Source: UBA6624 sp964343345 [NCBI: uncultured bacterium]
GTDB taxonomy: Bacteria; UBP7; UBA6624
Assembly: GCA_964343345.1 (NCBI GenBank)
Contig: CAYFJE010000072.1
Location: 1-5,171, forward strand
Reading direction: 5' to 3'
Length of the DNA: 5,171 bases
Shown one piece after another: positions 1-5,171 of this stretch. The translations under genes were made by a program, and so were the position numbers. Below the pieces are notes generated by a model. The model was not told the origin of the DNA. It saw only the letters and a list, made by a program, of their open reading frames with translations, and did no database searches. Every line of letters starts with the position of its first letter. Within the stretch, counting starts at the first letter, position 1.

Positions 1-519
1 GAATCTTTTGCAAGTGGTGGAAATTGGTACAGTTATGAAAATTACAACACAGTTAATGCAAGGCTTTCTTATGGTTGGGATGATCCTGCTACTTCAACAC
101 CAGCTGTCTGTGATGCTGTTAATGGAAATGATAATAACTCTTGGGAAGAAAGCCCCAATCTTTATCCTAGAGGTGATTTTTCATACATTCCCTTGGATCC
201 TGTTGACAAAAGAGTTTATACAGATTCAAGTGGTAATTTAGCAAATGGCGAATATATGGCTTTTGTTGAAAATTATTGGATTGTTGGTTACGGGGCAGAA
301 TCTGCTTGGAAGTCTGATATTTTTGACGTAGAGGCTCTAGGCTCTAGTGTAAATTGTGGTTTGAAATTTCAGCAGCCTTTGGGGAGGATTGATCCTGCTT
401 CAACTGCTTCTTTCTTAAACTGCACTCCAACAGAGTATGAAAATAGAGCTTTAGAAAGCCTTAGGGGAGGTATTCTTTTACAGGGAACTGCTTATACAGA
501 GCAGGCATTTAGTGAATAA
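1..519 (+). CDS. C-terminal part of an unrecognised protein, probably a minor pilin or secreted partner (5' partial)
   Basis: Frame 1 is open from the first base to a TAA at 517-519, giving 172 residues with no start visible; the true start lies upstream of the window. I do not recognise a domain. The visible part has no membrane segment and is rich in Asn, Asp, Ser, Gly, Tyr and Trp, with three cysteines (visible residues 37, 119, 141) and an acidic Asn/Asp stretch at residues 38-46. This composition fits an exported, extracytoplasmic domain. It sits 6 bases upstream of, and in the same frame as, a PilW/GspJ-like prepilin gene. In pilV-pilW-pilX and gspH-I-J-K clusters the gene in this position encodes a PilV/GspI-type minor pilin, so that is the best guess from context. 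The diagnostic N-terminal helix is outside the window, so the assignment is inference only. Confidence 0.8.
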   Translation, partial: ESFASGGNWYSYENYNTVNARLSYGWDDPATSTPAVCDAVNGNDNNSWEESPNLYPRGDFSYIPLDPVDKRVYTDSSGNLANGEYMAFVENYWIVGYGAESAWKSDIFDVEALGSSVNCGLKFQQPLGRIDPASTASFLNCTPTEYENRALESLRGGILLQGTAYTEQAFSE

Positions 520-528
520 TTTTTGATG
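520..528 (+). other. Short intergenic junction and start choice for the second gene
   Basis: Only six bases separate the TAA of the first gene from ATG 526, and the two genes are in the same frame. TTG at 523 directly precedes the ATG and is an alternative start. I see no Shine-Dalgarno-like sequence in the 15 bases upstream, which are AT-rich; the nearest purine-rich run (AGGGGAGG, about 463-470) is more than 50 bases away. Initiation probably depends on ribosomes terminating at 517-519 (translational coupling). There is no room for a promoter or terminator. Confidence 0.6.
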
Positions 529-552
529 GAATTTAAAAGTAGAAGATCTGGT
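526..552 (+). other. Class III (type IV prepilin) leader of the PilW/GspJ-like protein
   Basis: Encodes nine residues, MEFKSRRSG, with Lys and two Arg before the Gly at -1. The following residues FTMTELL give Phe at +1 and Glu at +5, the classical substrate of a PilD/GspO-type prepilin peptidase, which also N-methylates the new N-terminus in known systems. Confidence 0.92.
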
Positions 553-2046
553 TTCACAATGACCGAATTGTTGGTTTCTATAGCCATTCTTGTCGTTGTT
601 ATGACCCTTCTTCTTACTGTAATTGAATCGACTTTCAAAACTTTGAGAGTTGTTACTGGAGAGGCAAACGCATCTAATCGTGCAAGGGTGGCAATGGACC
701 AAGTTGTTTCAGAGTTGAGTAATGTTGCTGATTTGGGTTTTGTTGACTTTCATATTCCAAGAATAAAAAAATCAAGAACTCAGTATGTAAGTGGTTTGAA
801 TAGTGCAGCTTCTGCAGGATGTGATATCTATTTGGAGCTACACCCATCAGATTCAAACTTTTCAAATGCTCCATATCCAGATTCAAAACTTTTCAATCAG
901 GATTTGAATTTTAATTGTTATATAGAACCTTGGGAGGTTTTGGACCCCGATCCAACTTGGACAAGGAGGTTTTCTGAAGGTTTAGGAAGCACAGATGCCC
1001 CTGCTTCATGCGATCAGTATCTTGCTCAAGGTGTTTTATCGATGCCGAATGAATTTTCATCAATATCTTGCAATGGAGGAGCCTGCCCTATCGGTTTAAA
1101 TGATAGGAATTTGAACCCAGATGATCGAATGGCAGAAAATGACCCATTCGAATCTTGGAGATCTGAAGCCGAAGTGTTGAAGCCTTCATGGAGTGATCTT
1201 TTTGGAGAAATGTGTTCTGAAGATTCTTCTGCTGGTTTTGTAAGCACTTATAGATTGACTCCTTACATAACATCAAGAGAAGATTTAGATGGCGATGGTT
1301 CAATATCAGGGCAAGAGGCATTTTTAAGGACAATTGTTTTTAAGACAAGAAGTCCTAAGTATTCTTCTGACGAATCTTCAAACACTCCTAACTTGAGTGG
1401 TTCCTTGAATGCAAATACAAATATTGAACAATTGAAACATAGAGTTATAACTTTTGCTCATACCTGGAAAGAAAAAGCATTTGCTATACCTTTAAGTGAA
1501 AGTTTTGATGGAGGGTGTGATCCATCTAATTATTCTCACCTTGCTTCAGATTTTGTTCTTTACAAGAGAGAATCTAGATTTTATTCTGATCCTGTTTTAA
1601 ATATGGATCTTGATCGAGACGGAAATACAGCCGAAGAGATTGAAGATGAATGTCTTAGAACAATTGAGACTCCTGTTTCAGATGGGATTGTAGATATAAG
1701 ATTTAAACTTTTTTCAAATGGAGAAGAGATTGATGCTGGTAATCAATACTATTATTGGTTTGACAGAGACCCTAGCGATAATAACCCAATCAGCCCTCCA
1801 ATAACATCTCTTGATAATGTTGATGCTGTTGAGGTTTACATAATCACAGCAAGTGATGATATTATCTCAGTTTTGAGAGGTTCCATGGAAGATGGAAAAC
1901 TGTTTAGTATAACTACAGGAAATCCAGGAGAATTAGCGAGGTTGAATTTTTTGAGGATTCAATCATTAAATCCTGAAATTTACAATCCAAACAACTTTGT
2001 CCAGTTGAGACAAAGGGTTAATTTGTACAAGGATCCATATGAGTAG
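526..2046 (+). CDS. PilW/GspJ-like minor prepilin with enlarged ectodomain
   Basis: This 506-residue protein is probably a minor (pseudo)pilin that is processed at the inner membrane and built into a type IV pilus or type II secretion pseudopilus tip. Residues 1-9 form a short basic leader ending in Gly9, followed by FTMTE, so cleavage falls after Gly9 and Glu is at mature position 5. A hydrophobic helix spans about 15-33 and continues into an amphipathic stretch. The C-terminal third looks like PilW/GspJ: a DGIVDIRFKLF strand near 386-396, an AVEVYI strand near 434-439, and a terminal RQRVNLY segment. Between these lies an insert of roughly 300 residues, making the protein longer than the 200-350 residues usual for the family. 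The insert holds an EF-hand-like loop (253-264) and most of the eight cysteines (99, 131, 162, 182, 187, 230, 331, 376). ATG at 526 is preferred; the adjoining in-frame TTG at 523 would add one Met. The next gene overlaps its end by 8 bases. PilW versus GspJ cannot be settled here. Confidence 0.88.
   Translation: MEFKSRRSGFTMTELLVSIAILVVVMTLLLTVIESTFKTLRVVTGEANASNRARVAMDQVVSELSNVADLGFVDFHIPRIKKSRTQYVSGLNSAASAGCDIYLELHPSDSNFSNAPYPDSKLFNQDLNFNCYIEPWEVLDPDPTWTRRFSEGLGSTDAPASCDQYLAQGVLSMPNEFSSISCNGGACPIGLNDRNLNPDDRMAENDPFESWRSEAEVLKPSWSDLFGEMCSEDSSAGFVSTYRLTPYITSREDLDGDGSISGQEAFLRTIVFKTRSPKYSSDESSNTPNLSGSLNANTNIEQLKHRVITFAHTWKEKAFAIPLSESFDGGCDPSNYSHLASDFVLYKRESRFYSDPVLNMDLDRDGNTAEEIEDECLRTIETPVSDGIVDIRFKLFSNGEEIDAGNQYYYWFDRDPSDNNPISPPITSLDNVDAVEVYIITASDDIISVLRGSMEDGKLFSITTGNPGELARLNFLRIQSLNPEIYNPNNFVQLRQRVNLYKDPYE
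765..771 (+). repeat. A7 homopolymer in slippery-heptamer register
   Basis: Seven adenines are read as ATA AAA AAA (residues 80-82 of the PilW/GspJ-like protein), which is the A-AAA-AAA pattern in the register that permits -1 slippage. A -1 shift would read 10 more codons and stop at TAG 801-803, giving a product of about 92 residues. No stimulatory stem-loop or upstream Shine-Dalgarno-like element is evident. Confidence 0.4.
848..896 (+). repeat. Imperfect direct repeat, 30-base period, inside the PilW/GspJ-like gene
   Basis: CAGATTCAAACTTTTCAA (848-865) recurs at 878-896 with one extra A in the run. Because of the extra base the second halves are read in different frames: DSNFSN in the first copy, DSKLFNQ in the second. 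It looks like a short local duplication followed by a compensated indel, though chance in AT-rich DNA is possible. Confidence 0.5.
1282..1317 (+). other. EF-hand/dockerin-like calcium-binding loop in the PilW/GspJ-like protein
   Basis: Residues 253-264 read DLDGDGSISGQE: Asp at loop positions 1, 3 and 5, Gly at 6, Ile at 8 and Glu at 12. This meets the canonical 12-residue EF-hand loop consensus at every key position. Calcium binding is inferred from the motif. Confidence 0.75.
1606..1641 (+). other. Degenerate acidic DxDxDG loop in the PilW/GspJ-like protein
   Basis: Residues 361-372 read DLDRDGNTAEEI, with Asp at positions 1, 3 and 5 and Gly at 6, but Ile at position 12 (Glu follows at 13) and no hydrophobic residue at 8. 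It may be a variant calcium site or a degenerate second loop. Confidence 0.45.
2029..2033 (+). promoter_or_regulatory. Ribosome binding site of the third gene
   Basis: AAGGA lies 5 bases before ATG 2039, inside the last codons of the PilW/GspJ-like gene. It matches the anti-Shine-Dalgarno core and supports initiation at 2039. The ATG overlaps the upstream stop region (2039-2046), an arrangement typical of translational coupling. Confidence 0.75.
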
Positions 2047-2062
2047 TAGAAAAAATCAAGGT
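2039..2062 (+). other. Class III (type IV prepilin) leader of the PilX/GspK-like protein
   Basis: Encodes eight residues, MSSRKNQG, basic and ending in Gly at -1, then VALVTVLIFL. Mature +1 is Val and +5 is Thr. Loss of Glu at +5 is the known hallmark of GspK-type tip pseudopilins. Cleavage is predicted from the motif only. Confidence 0.85.
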
Positions 2063-5000
2063 GTTGCATTAGTAACAGTTCTTATATTTCTTGCTTTAGT
2101 TTTGCCTGCTCTTGTGATCATTCTTAGTTTTGCAAGAAATGAAATAGAGTTTGGATCATTAGATTGGGAAAGGAAACAGTCTGAGCAGATGGCTGAATCA
2201 GGTTTAGACATCGCTGAAACAATTTTAGAAATCGGTTTTGCTTCAAGTCGAAATGGTTCTTTTAGGCATGAAATGTTTAGGTTTCCGATGGATAAAGATG
2301 GCAATGGTACTCTTGATGATGTTGATGGTGATTTGACTTTGGATGAGTGGGCTTATGCTTTCCCTTTTTCTACAATAGATCATCTTTCTTCACCATGGAT
2401 AAAATATCCTGTTTTATCAAATGAAACTTGGTTTTCCAGAGATTTAGTTAGTTATTCTGGTTTTTCTACAGCACAATTGAATCGCCCATCAGGAAGTCTT
2501 CCTGTTTTTCCTTTATTCAAAGATAAAAACAACACAGGATTTGTTGATTATTCTTCATATGAGCATTCTGAATATGATTATTTTGATCCATCATTCGGAT
2601 GTGCTCAAAATACAACTTCTACATGGGAACCTTCTCCATGTCTTGTGATGCCTTTTTTGCCCTTAGGGAAAAAAGAAGACATTTCTCCTGTTATATCTTC
2701 TCCTTTGGAGTTGATTAATGCTGATTTGATGTGGAATAATTTTCCCTATAACTCCAATAATTCTTATAACCCTTCACAATTGAGGAATAATGATTTTGTT
2801 TCAAACTGGAGCTACAGTTATTCCATAACTGGAGATCGTGACAAAACTACCCCGCACACTCCTAGTAATTTTCCTATCTTGGGTGCTGAACTTTTTAATC
2901 CATACGCTGACAGACTTAAATCTCAGTTAACAACATGCAATCCAAGTCAAGATGAATCTTTTGTTAGGGATCTTTTTGTAAGTTCATCAGGTCTTAGTTA
3001 TCCCCTTCAACTTGATAAATCTTATGAGAATGAAACTGAATCAAGAGTAAGTTTTGGTTTGCCAAGCATGCCTGATTCGTATGTTATGTTTGATCCCAGA
3101 ACATGCATGCCTCTTTATTCTTCTCAAAATGCCGAAGTCGATGGGGGTTACGAGGTTGTTGTTTCTGATGAGGGTTCAAGATTTCCACTTTATGGTTTTT
3201 TACACAATCCAGATGATCCTATGTTCAACAATCCCGTCTTAATTGAAGATTCTTTTAATTTAGGAGCGAATATTGATGTTATGGATGAAACTACTTTTAT
3301 GGCAAGGGTTACAGGTTTAAATACAGATGAAAGAGGGGATTTCTCTCACCTTGCTCAAAGGGGTATAGTGTCTTTATTGGCTCCTTTTGATCGTAGAGAT
3401 TACAACACAGGACATGCAGCAGCTGTTGTTTCTTATATAGGTTTTAATGATGTTGGAGATGTTTCTTCTTTGCCTGGAGTCAACTGTCCAAAAGGGAATT
3501 GTCCTGACGGAGAGAGGTTTGGCTTAGGTTTTGAAACACCAAAGCAATGGCCTGAATCTCTTAAAGATCTTCTAGATGTTGACCTGGTTAAAATGAGACA
3601 ATCAGCGGATACCTCTTTCAAAATTGATGATGAAAATTGGAAAGACTTACAGAGTCGAATTTCTTTGCGTTCCGTTCCTTCAGAAAGAAGCACTCTTGGA
3701 AACACATTAACTGTTGATACAGATCCAAGATATTTCTTGAGGCCTGCTCTTCCAGTGAATTCTTATCCAACTCCTGAAATAAAAGACCCTGTTATCAAAT
3801 GTGTTGAGAATGGTGTTTCTGGAGATGAATTTTGCCGTGGCGAAGTTTATAAGATTGATTTATGGCAAACTCCAAAAAATTGGCCAACAGGATCTCCATC
3901 AGATCCGATTTCAAATCTTATAGAGCCTGTTTTGAATATGGATTCTGCAGATTGGGTTTCTTCTGGATGTTTCGAGAAGTTTCAAACCATTGCTGACATA
4001 GAGAGTTATTTTGCTTTACTAGGTAGAAGCACTGCTCCTTCAGGATTTTCTTCAACTGACTTACGTGATTCGATATGGCCTGAAGAGTTCTATTGGTTTG
4101 TTAATTGTTTTTGGAGAGATAGTATAAGGTCTGAAATAGAAGAAAAAAGGATTGAAATAGAAGAATCTTTTAGAGATTTGTTTTATGAAAGCGGTTCTTT
4201 GAAGAATGTTTGGAGAACTGATCTTGATGATGATTTCCCCGATTTGATTTCTATGAAGATTGTTGGGCATTGGGCAGCATGGCAATATTTTTATAGATAT
4301 TTTGACGATGAAGATGATTGTAGAGATATATCGCCAGAATTTTATCTTGATGACTCTTCTGCTATAGTTAATCCTCAAGTTATGCTTGCAGAAAGACATG
4401 CAAGATATCATGGTCCAGCTGATCTTGGTATGCCTATAGGTAATGTTAAAAACATGCTTGGATCCATTCTCATTCCTTACCCAGAACTGTCTGGTCCTTT
4501 TTGGGATCCTGGAGATGTTGGATCTAACTCTAGTCCTGTTTGTGGACTTACATCACTTGACGGGAATGAATTTCCTGATTTGATAACTAATGTTTTTGTT
4601 CAAAATTCAGGGGAAAATGATAGAAATGTTAGTTTAAGTATTGAAAATATGAACATCATGCCTGCTGTTTGGATTCCTAACAATAGGCCTACTTTTTACA
4701 GCGAGGATCCCCCATACGACGATTTTGATTTTGGAGCCACTCAACCTAACGGTGGTTGGCCAATATACGATCCTTTGGGGATAGATAGCAGAAATCAAGG
4801 ACTGGGTACATCAACACAGTCATTCATTGACAGAAGGGATGATTCTCTGATCCTTCATTTAATAAGTTCAATCGCATTTTTTGACAGTCCTTACTCTACT
4901 TATTTTGATGATCCTCACATTAATGAACCTTGTTTAATATCTGATGATTTTTTCGATCCTGTTGTCGGGGCTTCTAATGGAACTACTGATCCTTGGGATA

Positions 5001-5171
5001 ACGTGATGGGTTCCGGTTCATTAGCGGCTCTTGATTTAAGTGCAAATTTTGGAGGTTGGTGGGAGGCAGATGGAAGAAATCATAGAGGCTATGACATTGA
5101 TGATTGTGCCATTACAGATCCTTCTTCAGAAATTGGAGTCAGCCCTTTGGAGTGGAGACCTTTGAGATTGA
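2039..5171 (+). CDS. Giant PilX/GspK-like prepilin (3' partial, at least 1044 residues)
   Basis: Frame 2 is open from ATG 2039 to the window edge: 1044 full codons and one extra base, no stop. The N-terminus is prepilin-like: basic leader MSSRKNQG, predicted cleavage after Gly8, hydrophobic helix 9-31 with Pro at mature position 15, then an amphipathic segment containing AESGLDIAE (52-60), which resembles the AEAGL motif of PilX/GspK-type proteins. Mature position 5 is Thr rather than Glu, as in GspK. PilX is usually about 150-200 residues and GspK about 300-350, so this is exceptionally large. The ectodomain has an EF-hand-like loop (85-96) followed by a second acidic run, 14 cysteines between 188 and 1023, a charged helix near 693-715, and many Asp-Pro pairs. 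No recognised domain covers residues from about 110 on. A good ribosome site (AAGGA, 5-base spacer) and an 8-base overlap with the upstream gene support this start. By analogy with GspK it would cap the pilus tip; adhesin or structural roles are guesses. Confidence 0.9.
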   Translation, partial: MSSRKNQGVALVTVLIFLALVLPALVIILSFARNEIEFGSLDWERKQSEQMAESGLDIAETILEIGFASSRNGSFRHEMFRFPMDKDGNGTLDDVDGDLTLDEWAYAFPFSTIDHLSSPWIKYPVLSNETWFSRDLVSYSGFSTAQLNRPSGSLPVFPLFKDKNNTGFVDYSSYEHSEYDYFDPSFGCAQNTTSTWEPSPCLVMPFLPLGKKEDISPVISSPLELINADLMWNNFPYNSNNSYNPSQLRNNDFVSNWSYSYSITGDRDKTTPHTPSNFPILGAELFNPYADRLKSQLTTCNPSQDESFVRDLFVSSSGLSYPLQLDKSYENETESRVSFGLPSMPDSYVMFDPRTCMPLYSSQNAEVDGGYEVVVSDEGSRFPLYGFLHNPDDPMFNNPVLIEDSFNLGANIDVMDETTFMARVTGLNTDERGDFSHLAQRGIVSLLAPFDRRDYNTGHAAAVVSYIGFNDVGDVSSLPGVNCPKGNCPDGERFGLGFETPKQWPESLKDLLDVDLVKMRQSADTSFKIDDENWKDLQSRISLRSVPSERSTLGNTLTVDTDPRYFLRPALPVNSYPTPEIKDPVIKCVENGVSGDEFCRGEVYKIDLWQTPKNWPTGSPSDPISNLIEPVLNMDSADWVSSGCFEKFQTIADIESYFALLGRSTAPSGFSSTDLRDSIWPEEFYWFVNCFWRDSIRSEIEEKRIEIEESFRDLFYESGSLKNVWRTDLDDDFPDLISMKIVGHWAAWQYFYRYFDDEDDCRDISPEFYLDDSSAIVNPQVMLAERHARYHGPADLGMPIGNVKNMLGSILIPYPELSGPFWDPGDVGSNSSPVCGLTSLDGNEFPDLITNVFVQNSGENDRNVSLSIENMNIMPAVWIPNNRPTFYSEDPPYDDFDFGATQPNGGWPIYDPLGIDSRNQGLGTSTQSFIDRRDDSLILHLISSIAFFDSPYSTYFDDPHINEPCLISDDFFDPVVGASNGTTDPWDNVMGSGSLAALDLSANFGGWWEADGRNHRGYDIDDCAITDPSSEIGVSPLEWRPLRL
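2291..2353 (+). other. EF-hand-like loop and adjoining acidic run in the PilX/GspK-like protein
   Basis: Residues 85-96 read DKDGNGTLDDVD: Asp1, Asp3, Asn5, Gly6, Leu8 and Asp12, a good EF-hand-type loop. It runs straight into a second acidic run, DVDGDLTLDEW (94-104), with a DxDxD start but no acidic residue at position 12. The pair lies just after the pilin helix, at the base of the ectodomain. Confidence 0.65.
4133..4165 (+). repeat. Exact 12-base direct repeat with 21-base (heptad) period in the PilX/GspK-like gene
   Basis: GAAATAGAAGAA occurs at 4133-4144 and again at 4154-4165, exactly 21 bases apart and in frame, encoding EIEE twice within EIEEKRIEIEES (residues 699-710). A seven-codon period equals one coiled-coil heptad, so the duplication extends a charged amphipathic helix (about 693-715). 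Confidence 0.6.

Noticed and set aside
203-208. TTGACA, a perfect -35 hexamer
   Set aside because: No -10-like hexamer follows at 16-18 bases (nearest candidates are about 8 and 25 bases away), and the site lies within coding sequence.
8-241. 77-codon plus-strand frame 2 open frame with hydrophobic translation
   Set aside because: Frame 1 is open across the whole region and continues to 519 with an extracytoplasmic-type composition; the hydrophobic look comes from reading GAT/ATT-rich codons one base off.
2050-2055. A6 run just after the third gene's start, as a phase-variation switch
   Set aside because: Six adenines are common in AT-rich DNA and too short to argue for switching; the Lys/Asn codons belong to the basic leader.
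3054-3242. 62-codon plus-strand frame 3 open frame
   Set aside because: It is contained within the frame-2 PilX/GspK-like gene and has no separate start signal or recognisable product.
3433-3705. 90-codon minus-strand open frame
   Set aside because: Opposite the continuous frame-2 gene; low-complexity Ser/Leu-rich translation with no recognisable motif.
4061-4411. 116-codon minus-strand open frame
   Set aside because: It lies opposite the third gene, which is continuous there, and its basic, Ile/Phe-rich product looks like a complement shadow; no ribosome site or family match is evident.
4881-4906. TTGACA followed by TATTTT
   Set aside because: The spacer is only 14 bases and the site is deep inside the third gene with no gene start downstream in the window.
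2039-5171. Identification of the large ectodomain as PilY1
   Set aside because: PilY1 has a cleavable classical signal peptide and a recognisable C-terminal beta-propeller; here the N-terminus is a prepilin leader and I see no propeller motif in the visible part, although the C-terminus lies outside the window.
1-5171. CRISPR arrays, tRNA/rRNA genes, insertion sequences, riboswitches or terminators
   Set aside because: I saw no regularly spaced repeats, terminal inverted repeats, RNA gene signatures or GC stem plus T-run structures; the window is almost entirely coding.

Overview
The window is a fully coding slice of an AT-rich bacterial genome (about 30 to 45% GC on lines counted by eye; A/T-ending codons and AGA arginine dominate). 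It carries three consecutive plus-strand genes that look like the minor-pilin part of a type IV pilus or type II secretion-like operon. Such systems with N-terminally cleaved prepilins of the PilW/GspJ and PilX/GspK kinds are typical of Gram-negative (diderm) bacteria. The sequence alone does not fix the lineage. All three genes read through with the standard bacterial code.

Layout: 1-519 is the 3' end of a gene whose start lies before the window; its 172 visible residues are not recognisable by themselves. Six bases later, 526-2046 encodes a 506-residue prepilin with a textbook class III leader, Glu at mature position 5, and C-terminal motifs of the PilW/GspJ family. Its last 8 bases overlap the start of the third gene, which runs from 2039 off the right edge (1044 codons visible, no stop). 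That gene has the N-terminus of a PilX/GspK-type prepilin, without Glu at position 5, joined to a very large cysteine-containing ectodomain. The only non-coding bases are the 6 between genes one and two, so there is no room for an internal promoter or terminator, and the genes are probably co-transcribed and translationally coupled.

Working model (inference): the three proteins are inner-membrane prepilins processed by a PilD-type peptidase. They assemble into the tip or priming complex of a pilus or pseudopilus. The PilX/GspK-like giant, lacking Glu5, would sit at the very tip, and the PilW/GspJ-like protein just below it. What sets this locus apart is the size of the ectodomains, several times the usual family length for the third gene, and the EF-hand-like acidic loops in both the second and third proteins, which suggest a large calcium-stabilised tip structure, perhaps an adhesin.
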